A DNA stretch of 64,000 bases from Nymphaea colorata (lineage: Eukaryota; Streptophyta; Magnoliopsida; Nymphaeales; Nymphaeaceae). Under the pieces are notes generated by a model. That model was not told where the DNA came from and did no database searches. It saw only the letters and a list, made by a program, of their open reading frames with translations. Position numbers and translations under genes: made by a program. The stretch covers positions 14,734,854-14,798,853 of the forward strand of contig NC_045147.1 of NCBI RefSeq assembly GCF_008831285.2, read 5' to 3'. This document shows positions 1-10,793 of the stretch, one piece after another; positions within the stretch are counted from its first letter, which is position 1, and the number at the start of each line of letters is the position of its first letter.

Positions 1-1619
1 ATCTTTTCCGTCTCCACCATCTCTTTTACGCGCTCCACAGAGAAAATCCTCCTCTTATTCATGACACTTTGAACTGCCCTTTTCACCGAGATCTGCAGCT
101 GGGGATAGGACTCGGAATGCATTATAAACACCCGAAGAACCACAGCTTCCAGATAGCTCCACACCATGTTGATGAATTGGGTCGGCGAATTGGAGACACG
201 CCTAACTTTCTCGCGCAGCAAGGCGAGGAAGGCCACTCGAGGGAGGAAGTTGGGGAGACACATTCCTTGCGACTCCACCAACACACGCATCTCCTCCACC
301 AGAAATTTAGATGGCAGCAGCCCTTCATCACCATAGTTGGTGCGCAGATCATTTGCATATTCGTCCAGCATCTTCGCCAGCCGCCCCGTACAGTGCATGT
401 CCTCCTCATCAGGAAACTCCTCATACTCCCCTGTTGCACAGAACAGGGACCACAAAACAGAGCACATGCAAAGACGATGTTAACAGAGCTACTGCGAGAA
501 ACCAAAGAATACAAATCTCGCAAAATTAAAGTCACATGTAACAGTACCTCTTAAAATTATCTTTCGAAGCGACTCCTTCGACGCACCAACTATCTTCATG
601 AACGCCGCCATTGCATCGGAGACTGTACTCAAGCATTTGGGGAGCTCGTTCAGCTCCGCCATGTTCTGGTTAAGCTTCTCGTTCACCTTTGTGACGATGT
701 CCGGCAAGCACTTCGCAAGTATCGAAGCTTGAATCTGCGTCAGCCTTTGTGCCAACACAGGAACGCCGACGATCGACTTATCGATCTTCGACAAAAGAGG
801 ATGGCTTCTGAAAAGCTCTGCCTCTGTCCTCCTCGCATCTGCATATGATTCTCCGTCCCCGACTCGATTTCTAACACAAACGTAACCAAGTCCAATATTC
901 ACGTCATCGGAAGTCACCTTCTCTAGAAGGCCTTCGGGCGACTTGTCCACTTTGGTGACAACAGCCAGGGTCCTCTCGCCGGTTTTGTCGACGCTCTGCG
1001 ACATGCGGATGGATTCACAGGTTGGGAAGTCGACAGTGGCGGAAAGCACGTTGAGTATGATGCTCTCCTTAGGGCTGATGTACTCCATGATCAAGCCAGC
1101 GATCTGCTCGTAGATGTCTTCCGGCTGGCCGTGAACAGGCACTCTGGTTATGCCAGGGAGGTCGATCATGGTGAGGTCCGGCATGCCTCTCTTCCTCACC
1201 ACCAAGGTCAGGGGGGTGTTCGATATGCTCTTCCCATCGCCTGCAACCTCTTCGGTGGCCGCAACGATGTCATCTGCTATGTCCTCTTCGGAGGAACGGA
1301 CGGACTTGCCTTGATATTCAAGGGTTAGCTCCGGATCCTCTTGCTGGTGACTTTGCAGCCTCATGATGAGGGGCACCCTGGTGCAGATGCCTTGTCCTCT
1401 GGGGAGGCTTATCCCTGCAAGCGACTCTAGCACGCTCGACTTGCCGCTGGACTGATCACCCACAACCACAATGGTAGGCAGCTGGATGCCTTCCTTCATC
1501 ACGTTCAATCGCCGGAGCCGGTCGACGGCATCCAAAAGCGGGCGGATCCGCTTCTCGTAGGATGAAGCCAGGTGTGGCATATGTGCGAGTTTGGACTCCT
1601 CCTTGCAAGACTTGGCCAT
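1..1619 (-). CDS. DRP4-type dynamin-related (Mx-like) GTPase, copy 1; C-terminus cut by window edge
   Basis: Exon 1 is 1619-548, intron 547-431 (117 bp, GT-AG, phase 1) and exon 2 is 430 to the window edge, open throughout. Exon 1 shows the full dynamin G domain: P-loop GDQSSGKSS (about residues 54-62), switch region LPRGQGICTRVP, DLPGITRVP and the TKVD base-specificity motif. Exon 2 encodes stalk sequence and the beginning of the GED (…LQISVKRAVQSVMNK…), which continues past base 1. The order and small size fit plant DRP4 (DRP4C-like) proteins, relatives of animal Mx GTPases that lack PH and proline-rich domains. Members of the family assemble on membranes and hydrolyse GTP; the specific role of plant DRP4 is poorly known. 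The start codon at 1619 is chosen because it begins the conserved N-terminal region; an upstream short ORF ends 6 nt before it. Nothing in the visible part is broken, so this is the best candidate for the functional copy. Confidence 0.9.
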
Positions 1620-1625
1620 CGGCGA

Positions 1626-1667
1626 CTAGTTGTAAAAATGGCGGCGACCAATGGAATGCAGGACCAT
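1626..1667 (-). promoter_or_regulatory. 13-codon upstream ORF in DRP4 copy 1 leader
   Basis: An ATG at 1667 opens a short frame reading MVLHSIGRRHFYN and ends at TAG 1628-1626, only 6 nt before the DRP4 ATG. An in-frame ATG at 1757 could lengthen it to 43 codons if transcription starts far enough upstream. The 13-codon frame is identical in copy 2 and differs by one residue in copy 3. A uORF ending this close to the main start usually lowers main-frame translation; that effect here is inference. Confidence 0.45.
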
Positions 1668-1772
1668 AGACGAGAGAGAGGGATAGTAGAAGATGGGAGA
1701 GCACCAGAAGCCAGAAGCAGGAAGGACCTTGGTTGACAGAGGTGTGAATGGCAGCATGGGCATCTATCTTGT

Positions 1773-1783
1773 GTTTATATATA
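1773..1783 (-). promoter_or_regulatory. TATA box of DRP4 copy 1
   Basis: On the minus strand the sequence reads TATATATAAAC, about 155 nt upstream of the DRP4 start codon. Transcription would be expected to begin roughly 30 nt downstream, near 1750. The same box is present at 18734-18744 in copy 2. Confidence 0.6.
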
Positions 1784-2183
1784 GAAGATTTTACTAGGGA
1801 CGGAGGAAGAGATGCAGGGCTGTGGACGGTGGAAGGTGTACTACCTTAATTACCAAGCTAGTCGTTCCGATTTACGGTAGAAAGTTGAGTGCTTGGAGAA
1901 TCGTGGTGGTCGTTCCGATTCGCGATAGAAAGTTAAGTGCTTGGAGAATCGTGGTAGTCGTTCGATTCGCGAGGGAACGTTTCCTGCGCGGATAATCGTG
2001 CGTGATGAGGGAAGTATATTTTGTTAATTTATTAAAAATTTCTTTCATATTTTTTTTTACTTCATTTTAAATTTTATTTTATAAAAAGTCATTTTCTGCA
2101 TAAATTAAAAATATTTTAGTTATTAACCATACCAACCCACTAAAAACTGTGCACTAATCCGGAGAAAGTTACTCCCCTTAAAA
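1784..2183. other. Intergenic DNA upstream of DRP4 copy 1
   Basis: There is no gene here. About 1800-2030 contains short imperfect internal repeats (a motif like GAAAGTTAAGTGCTTGGAGAATCGTGGTAGTCG occurs about twice, described here in part only as its core AGTGCTTGGAGAATCGTGG), then AT-rich DNA. The same stretch, with indels, recurs upstream of copy 2 at about 18760-19140 and, weakly, upstream of copy 3. Confidence 0.5.
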
Positions 2184-2562
2184 ATGTACAACAGGCCAGC
2201 TAAGCTCGAGCTTGGCTTGAATTGAGCTTTATAAAATGAGGTCGAGATCAAGTCAATTAACTTGAGTCTGAGCTGTGTCTGAGCTCAAGTTTGACATGTT
2301 TAAGCTCACTTGATTCATATATTTTTCTCTGGAAATAAAAATCCAAACTACAAGAAGGGTATAAAATTCATAAAAGATTATCCATATACTTATAAAGTTT
2401 AACAAACAGGAAAAACACGAGCCAAGTTAAGTTTAAACGACTCAAGCTCTTATAACTCGAGCTCGACTCATTTATAACTCGTGTTTTATTAACTCAACAG
2501 GAGCTCAAACTCAACTCTAGTTTATTAATACAAGTCAAGCTCGAGTGCTGAACTAATTGTAC
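2184..2562. mobile_element. Small inverted-repeat element (MITE-like), copy 1
   Basis: About 380 bp with no coding capacity, rich in GAGCTCGAGCTTG-like motifs. It begins ATGTACAAC and ends with the approximate reverse complement (…TTGTAC), so the termini are imperfect inverted repeats. Related copies lie at 19319-19694 and 55258-55634. Confidence 0.5.
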
Positions 2563-5500
2563 TAATTTGCATCCTTACATGTGGAATGGAGGGTTTCAGA
2601 GTGGCAGGGCTCCAAAAGGCCGAGATTATCATTATTTGCCCTGCATCGGTTTTGAACATTAAGCTTCAAGGTAGTTGTCAAAAAAAAAAAACAGAAGGAA
2701 AGTGATTGGTAGAGGAAGAGCTTGGGGGAGAAAGAAGAAGGCTGCTTAAAAGGCTTGGAATGAGACAACAGAACACATTGCATTTTCTTTGTGAATTGTT
2801 TTTGTTCATCCGTCATTTATGCACTCTTATATTTATGGTACTTATTATTACTTTCACTATGTTACCTCCAAACATAATATCTAAGCGTGTCTTTCTATCC
2901 CTTAATTGGATAATTTGTATTGTATAGTGAATTTTCTAATAAGATAAATGATAGCATACACTTCAACAAATAACTTTACATGTGGCATTTTGTAAATCAT
3001 CAATCAAGTTAATTAAACGACTTACAATCAATTCATGTAACGTTAACGTTTGTTTTATGTTAGGCACCACATTGTAGTTTTGATGTTGCTTTATCAATGT
3101 CTTTTCTGTTTCTGTAGGGAGAGTTTTCCGGTCATTGTTCGTTAAACTTACATTTAGAAATTCGAATCGTCACCCGAAAAGTTGGTGTATATCCCTTTAT
3201 AACTTGTGAAGCTGTGTCTAGGGATGAGGATTCCTGCAGCATTTTATTATATGAGAAGAAGATGAACGAGCGGGTTCCTTGGGATCCACATTGCTCTTGA
3301 AAGGTTGCCCTTTATCATATCACGGATGGAAAACCAAAAATGCACAAGAAGTCGGAGAGTCAGTTGCCTAGGAGAGGCAAACACAACAAAGTTGATCTCT
3401 CTCGTGGAACTCAAGAAGAAACAGAATGTTAATGACAATAGATTATTCACACACGTAACCTCAACTCCATGTTTAAGGGAAAAGAGAATAAGGCATGAAA
3501 CGACAATCAGGAGAGAGGAGAGAGAACTTATTTAGTAAAAACAAAGAAGCAAGAAAGATATATGAAAGCAACTCACCAGCGTCATCTTTTAAATAATTTA
3601 TGCATATCCACAAGCAGCCTATACGCATATTCATCAATAACTGATCTTATGGAAGCAACTTATATAGATTTCAAGAGACGCAACAAGTCCAAGGTCGCTG
3701 AACAATGGGTGCATTGCATGAATCTATACATGAAAGCGAAGGACGAAGAAAGGAAGAAAATAAATGGCTAGCACGAAGTGATGGTGCATTGCGTTGGATC
3801 TCTGTCTCTCTCTCCTAGTTAGTCAGTAGATTCAGTACCTTGAACGAGTAAATGGGAATGGGGAAAAGGAAAGAAACAAGAAAAGACTCAGAATGGACGT
3901 TCATGTATTGAGCGTATAACAAATCAGTTCAACTTAATTTTGAAGGCCAACAAAGAGGGCCTCCAGATAGACAAAGAAGTTGGCCATCAATGATTTGTAA
4001 AACCGATGACGAATATAACAAAAACATCAAGGATGAAAAATTATATGCAAGCAGTTAAAAAATTATATGCAAGCAGAACTAACCTTTGCAACCCATTATA
4101 TATTCATCCTATGTGATCACTAGTTGGTTGCAAAATAAACTGAATTCGTGGGGCCTAATAACAGCTTTATTCCGTCATCTGACTATGTAAAATAGACTTC
4201 CCTTGATTATTGCAGAGATCAATTATGACAGACTTGGCTCAATAGACTTCCCTTGATTATTGCAAAGATCAATTATGACAGACTTGGCAAGCATAGTTGA
4301 AGCTAGATGATATATCCAGAAGGGAATGTTAAATATTGAAAGCTTGCTTAAGATCGAAGGCAATGAAAAGAAGACTTTGACGCATGCAGACATTAGAGTG
4401 GAAAGTGGCTCACAATTTGTGAGGACAACAAATAGCATCGGCCATATGTTTTGGTTGACATACAAAACCAAACATCGAGGACGAGAGTGGTATATTTAGC
4501 CAACCGATCCTCGACGAAAACGGACACCCTCGGCCTCATATTTATAGAGCAGGGCGGAGCCTCCACTTTCTCCTGCTCTTCGATACAGGACTTTTCTCTT
4601 ACTCCCGCCACCCTCCGTCACGGTGCGAGCGGCAATGCTTTGGATGACGGTGCGTCCTTTCCCTCCCGCAGCAGCAACTGAATGCTTTACTTGAGCTGCG
4701 TTCTCTTCTTTACGGTCGCCGGAGATTCTTCGAGCAGCCTCTGGATGCCTCCCAAATGAGGCCCAACCAAATCCAATTATTGAAAATTATATCCAATAAT
4801 TGGATTCAAATTTTGTCCTACATGAATGTCCGATCAAATAATTCAAATGCCATCTTCATTCTGCAATGCCGGTAATTAAATTCAAATATCTGAATGCATA
4901 AGCCTCACTCATGAGACAAGTGGTTTGACCTGCAACTCACCACGATAGTCGTTGGATTTGAACTTGGATGGATTTGAATAATATTTCATCTGATTCTGTT
5001 GTGGTTTTAAGAACAAGATTTGTACAAGATATGATTTTCTAGTCATGACTTATTTAGTTTCGCTGGTAACTGCCTCCACATTTATGAGTTTGTAATTTAC
5101 TTCCTATTCATCCGTGCGTTCCTCCAATATGGTTAGTTGCTTGTGATGCCCTCTACTTAATTAGAGAAATGGCTTTATCTTTTCATGTTTTATTCGTGTC
5201 GACTTTATGTTGTTATTCTGTTCATCTCCTTAGTCTTTAAAACTGAATTTCTAGCATAATTGGATGCGTTTTTTTTTTTTTTTTTTTTTTTGGATAGACG
5301 GATTGTTTAAAATGCGTATTGCAATTTTTTATTTTCTATAGGGGCTGTTTGTCTTTGTGTGTCAAAGTTCTGAAATGACTGCATCCTAATTCCAGTTGTC
5401 GGACGGCTTCCTGTTTCAGATTCCCATTTTGGCAACCATGTATCCTTGACATGTGGATGTGCATCTGCATTTCTTGTGTGTCATATCACAAGTATATAAA

Positions 5501-7160
5501 TGTGAATGTTGTGCACACATTTAGTGTGTATTTACTTGATTATTTCATTCATATCACAAGTATATAAATGCGAATGTTGTGCACACATTTTGTGTGTCAT
5601 ATCACATTTAGTGTAGAGTTTATCTTTAATGATTCTTTATATTTTGTGTTGCCTTCAAAATTATTTCATTGGTTTCCTTCTATCAAAGGTTTCATATAGT
5701 AATGCAACCTATCGTTGGGCACCATTGCCGCATTCAAATTTCCATATTTCGTTTTTGCAACATGTACCTGTGCTTTTTTCCTGGCTTTAATATTGACCGT
5801 TTACCTTCGAGGGAAGGGTCGAGCCTTGGCTGCTAGCCGCTGCTGGGAATCAATCACTAGCAGCCCAACGATCAGTTTGTTGGACATTTCGAGGCCAGAA
5901 AGCTAAGATATAGGAAGCTAAGATGTAGGCAGGAGATGACACAAACGCTAAGGTAAGACTGAGTAGGCAAAGTTGCAACCAGTGAAACAGTAGGTTTCTT
6001 CATGAACAAAGGTAAAAAAGAAAAGAAAGAGCCAGTTTCTTGAGCTAGACAAGGTGAAAAGCCTAGCTTTCTGGACGGAAACTTCGAAAAAGAGATGGAT
6101 ATGAAACGAATCTGAAAAGCTGGTGGATCTTTTAATTTGCGAGTCCGACTTATGGTGGGATGAGGACTCCTGCTGCTTGATTTTTATACGAAGAGAAAAG
6201 AAGATGGGTTCCTTTGTATACACAATATTGCTCTTGGAAGGTTGCCCTTGTTATGGAGAATCATGTTATTAGAGTATTGTGATCCCATCGTTTATTATCC
6301 AGGGAACTAGCACCCACAAAATTCGAACCAATGACATACCTTCTGTGTGAGCACACCTCTGACCAGTTATGTTATGTTCTTAGAGACAATTTTATAAACA
6401 TATTTATAGAACACAACGTGTCTATTTCCAAATATACTCCAAGTTATCAAATTCAAAGTACAATGAGCTGAGTCAGAAAAACTTAATTTAAAAGCAAACC
6501 ATCTCATCTCTAAAGCTCACCTGACATAGCCAACTAATGGAGCTCAAGTTGCTAACTGTTTATCTTTCCCTATAAATGGCTCAACCCTAACAACTAGGGG
6601 TAGAGCTAAAATTTTTTCATAAGGAAGGCCGAATTAATGTTTCTAAATTTTGACTAAGACTGAAATATCATTTTAAAAAAAATTTCTATGAAACAAGTGA
6701 AATTTTCTAAAATTTACATGTAATTTAAAAAAAAATTAAAATAGGGCCAGGCCCAAGCTGGCCCTACCTTGGCTCTGCCTTGGTAACAATGATTTGTTTA
6801 TATTGTGAGTGTAATTTCATCAATATACTGTAATTGCAGAGTGGCCATGTGGGCTGTCGCCCTCTCATATAATTTATTTGTTTACATATTGGTTAAACTG
6901 TGCACTTTTTTCTCAAAGGCTGTCTTTTACTCTAATAGAAAAAAGTGGTCATCAATTCCTTGCAATTTTGAATCGAATTCTCAGATGCCCATGATCCCTC
7001 AACTCCCTATCTTAGAGCATTAAGGGATTCAGGATGCATCCGCATATTTTCTGTCAAATTGCATTAAAAAAAAAAAAACTAACGATAACCAATCTAGATT
7101 AATTAATAATTGAAGATGTTGAATTTCCTGGCCAGATAGTACCTCTTTTTATGATTGAAG
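2563..7160. other. Gene-free duplicated DNA (block A) between DRP4 copy 1 and the TAF2 remnant
   Basis: I see no supportable gene. The stretch is a mosaic: 3180-3430 and 5815-6270 belong to one repeat family also found at 20575-20820 and 31015-31510. A 50-bp unit is tandemly doubled at 4191-4290. The segment 4550-4750 recurs at 26600-26710 and 28910-29130. Two 45-bp direct repeats lie at about 5484-5590. The part 5650-5790 is a copy of TAF2 intron sequence found again at 7440-7560. An AT-rich element flanked by GGTAGAGCT/GGCAGAGCC ends occupies about 6590-6790. Most of it aligns by eye, with deletions, to block B (19700-22630). Confidence 0.55.
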
Positions 7161-9732
7161 AGTGGGCTTGTCCCATAACAAAAGAAGAAACATCATGGAG
7201 CTGGCAGTTCTACGTGGTTGCACTGCTGCAGTCGAGTCCACAGTTGCCAGTTTCAGTGATGTAGGATGGCTCGGCATGATGAGTATCAGAGTTCATGAAT
7301 TGGATGGGATGTATGACCATCCAAGTTTACCTATGGCTGGAGATACTTGGAAGCTTCTGGAGCTGCAGTGTCACTCTAAACTTTGCAGCAAAACGCATTC
7401 TATCAAAGGTTTATTTATTTTTGTTGTTCATGTTGGCTTTAGAATTATTTCATTGGTTTCCTTCTATCAAAGGTTTCATATAGTAATGCAATCTGTCATT
7501 GGGCACCATTTCTGCAACACTTACCTGGGCTTTTTTCCTGGTTGTGGTCCTGCTCTTACTGTTCTTATTTTCTTCCAGAGTGTTCTGAGTTTCCTTTCTC
7601 TTCTCAAGCGAATTGATCGCCTCTTGCAGTTTGACAGGTCTTCTTTTGTAAACGCTTTGATATTGATCTTTTGCATTCACTGAATCCTTTGGGATGAAAT
7701 GCTCAGTCATATGATATGAACACCTTTCTATCAGGTTGATGCCAAGCTATAATGGGATTTTGACACTAAATTGCATCCGGACACTGACACAAATTGCGCT
7801 GAAGCTCTCTGTTGCTGTGCCTCTTGTGAGTTTGATTTCATATTTTACATGTTCTTTTGGATTCTGCTACTAAACTGCCTCTTCCTTGCATTCCAAGGAC
7901 CGTGTTGTAGAACTCATAAGACCATTCCAGAATGTGGCTTTATGGCAAATTCGAACAGAAGCAAGCAGAGCGCTCCTTGATCTAGAGTTTCATGGAAAAG
8001 GCCTCGATGATGCCTTGATTTTGTTTATGCAATTCATAGACAAAGAGCCATCTCTGAGAGGTAATGGACCCCTTGTTTATGCTTAGCTGTCCCCAACCCC
8101 ATTATCCAAGGTTAACTTGTTTTGCACTGCAGGGCAAGTTAAGCTAGCAAGGCATGTCCTGCGTATGTGTCAGTCGATTTGTGCATTTGGATCCTGTGAT
8201 ACCGTAAAGAGCACTACTCTTATTGGACTATTGCGTCATCTTGGGTGTTTAAAGGCCTTCAATAATGTCTTCCTTCGCCATCAGTTATTCTGCATATTGC
8301 ACACACTTGCAGGAAGGTAAGCATGAAATATACTGTAATGAGACTGTTATGTCATAGGAAGAATTGTATATGCAATATATTGAAGCTAATTCGTTTTTAT
8401 TACTTGGAGAGCATAAGCTATTTTTGAATGGAAAGTCCTGCAATATTTTCAAAATATTGCCAAACAGTATTTCTCGCATCTTTGTATATTTCTTTAGCTT
8501 ATGTTTCCGTTTTTTTTTGTTATTTTCAGATTTTAAAAGCTATTTTGAATCTTCATCAACGTACTTCTAAGAAAATTAATATAGAATTATTAATTTAATT
8601 GTTTTCGATTTTTTTATTATATATTCAAAATTTTCCTAGAAAAAGATTATGGAAAAATGCCCAAGAACAAGCTTGCCCATAAGGACCTGTGAACTATTTT
8701 TATGGGTAAGTCACTGTCACGTGAATCATGGGTTTTCAAAGATTTTGGAACGACACTCAAATGAGATGAGGGCTTTTTCAATCTCTGTTTGAAGTGTTTG
8801 TAACAGCGAGTCCCTGTTGATTCTGCGTTTGGTTTCTTTTTCAGGCCTCCCACACTTTATGGTGTTCCCAGGGTTGCTGTGCACCCTATGCCGCCGGATC
8901 CAGAAAGCTGTAGCGAACCACAGATTAGACCATCGATGCTAAAATTAAAAATTTCAAACCCACAAGATCCGCCACCTCCTGAATTGACTGTAGTCTCATC
9001 GGAGGCATGCCATTCTGCTGAAACAAACAAGGAAGCAGAAGCAGTATCTAATGGAACTGAGCGCAGGTTGCCTGTGGTAAAAATTCGAGTTAAACAGAAC
9101 TCTATAATTCCTAGAGTTGACACGGAGCATCTGATGGAAAACTCTCAAGGAAGGCCAATTGAAGTGGATTTGGCAGGTAGCAGCTCAGCATCGGTAGATG
9201 CCCCTGTGAGAATCATGAGCGAGCCTGTCAGCATAAGCAATCAAATTGTTGAAGAGGTAAACTCTTCACATGACCATGGATCCCGGATGACTGCTAGTGT
9301 TGGGAGTGCAAAGTTTGTCAAAGAGGAAGACATCGGAAAGGAGTTGCAATGCACTGCCGATTCGAAGGGAGTGGTGTTGGTGGACTCGAAGAGGGTCGCA
9401 TTGGAGGACCGGTCGTCACCTAGCACCAAGAATGATGATGTCGAAAGAGAAGCGGAGGGGTATGCAGCTATGCATGCAGACACTGTTCAGGTCAACAATC
9501 CCAGTAGAAGTTCAGACATGCACGATAGCATGGAGATAAATTGTGTACAGCAGAAATCAGACTTGAAGGTGAAGGTGAAGAAGAAAGAGAAGGAGGGGAG
9601 GCGGAAGCGTGATGACCCTGAGTATTTGGAGAGGAAACGTCTGAAAAAAGAGAAAAGACGAAGTGAGAAAGAGAAGGCAAAGTTGGGGAACAAAGAAGCA
9701 AACAAAGGGGAAAATGTTTCAGCTGCTGTGGC

Positions 9733-10044
9733 TGTTGCAAGATTTATGGAAGAAGATTGATACTCCCATCAATCAGCAATATCCTACCGTTAGGATTAGA
9801 TTGTGATTGTATTAAAAAAGGGAAAGAGGTCCTCTCCTAGTTTTTGGAAAGATAAAATAGCCGTTCTCGTGGTTATCTTCCTGTATAAAAACCCTCTTTC
9901 CCTTAGAATGTAATAGAACAGAGTGAATACAAAAATCGTCTTCTTCCTCCTCCGTGGATGTAGGCCGTAGTGCCGAACCACGTAAATTGTGTTGTTCTCT
10001 TGTATGATTGTCTCTCTCACGTTTTTTTATCACGTTTTTTATCA
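9733..10044 (+). repeat. 5' LTR of the copia element
   Basis: 312 bp, begins TGTTGCAAGA and ends TTTTATCA. A TATA box (TATAAAA) is at 9884-9890, marking the probable promoter. It also supplies the stop codon that ends the disrupted TAF2 frame. Confidence 0.93.
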
Positions 10045-10057
10045 TGGTATCAGAGCG
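10045..10057 (+). other. Primer-binding site (initiator tRNA-Met)
   Basis: TGGTATCAGAGCG follows the 5' LTR directly and is the usual plant copia site complementary to the 3' end of initiator tRNA-Met. Confidence 0.9.
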
Positions 10058-10793
10058 GGTTCTGCGATATTGAAGTCGGCGCCTGCCAAGAAAACAAGGT
10101 TTCTGTTTTTGAACGAACGTGTTCGTTCCGGCGGTTGTTCATCACTTCGCCAGTGCTGTCTCCAGCGACCGTCTATTGCCAAACTCCTCAGACAACACCT
10201 CTGGGGAGTGGCGAATCCAAAGGGACCGATCTCGCCCCCGGAAAGTCTCCCTGCCGGCCGGAATCGAACGATTTCCGGCCGCCCTTTTTTCTGCCATTTT
10301 TCAGCACGCCTGTTCATTTGCACGCAGTCGCCGGCACGGATTTTTGTCGGCCGTCTGTCGGCGCTACTTCCACAGATCACCTTTCGCCGTGAAATCAGAC
10401 AGGGAACATCACCTGGTAGTCCTCTTTCCATCGCATCGGAGCCCGACCCATCTTGGTGCCGGAGCCGGCCGAAATCGAAGGATTTCCGGCCGCCTATTCC
10501 CTGCTCTTTGAACATCTCCACCTGCGTGTGACAAGGTTGAATCCTACTTCCACCGCACCCTGTTTTTTGGAACTTTGTAACATGAGCACTGCTGAAATTT
10601 TCACTCGACGGTGATTCTTGTGCAACTTTATTCAGACGTTTCAGGATTTATGAAGCCGTGAGGAAGGAACGCTGGATTTTCTAAGTTCTGCCTGATTTTT
10701 CTTGCCCTTCCCTGTTGCACCAAGGTCGGTTTTCTGCCTTATTGCTCTTTCCATCCTTTTTTTCCTGTCGTTTCTGGGTGAAATTATAACCTG
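10058..10793 (+). other. Untranslated leader of the copia element
   Basis: About 740 bp between the primer-binding site and the gag start. It is GC-richer than the rest of the element. The open frames here overlap each other on both strands and show no domain, so I treat it as leader. Confidence 0.6.

Noticed and set aside
1456..1704. Long minus-strand frame overlapping the DRP4 start out of frame
   Set aside because: In copy 1 it opens at GTG rather than ATG, and its conservation follows from the overlapping DRP4 coding sequence.
10042..10531. Overlapping frames of 130-180 codons on both strands in the copia leader
   Set aside because: No domains, mutually overlapping, and lying between primer-binding site and gag, where an untranslated leader is expected.
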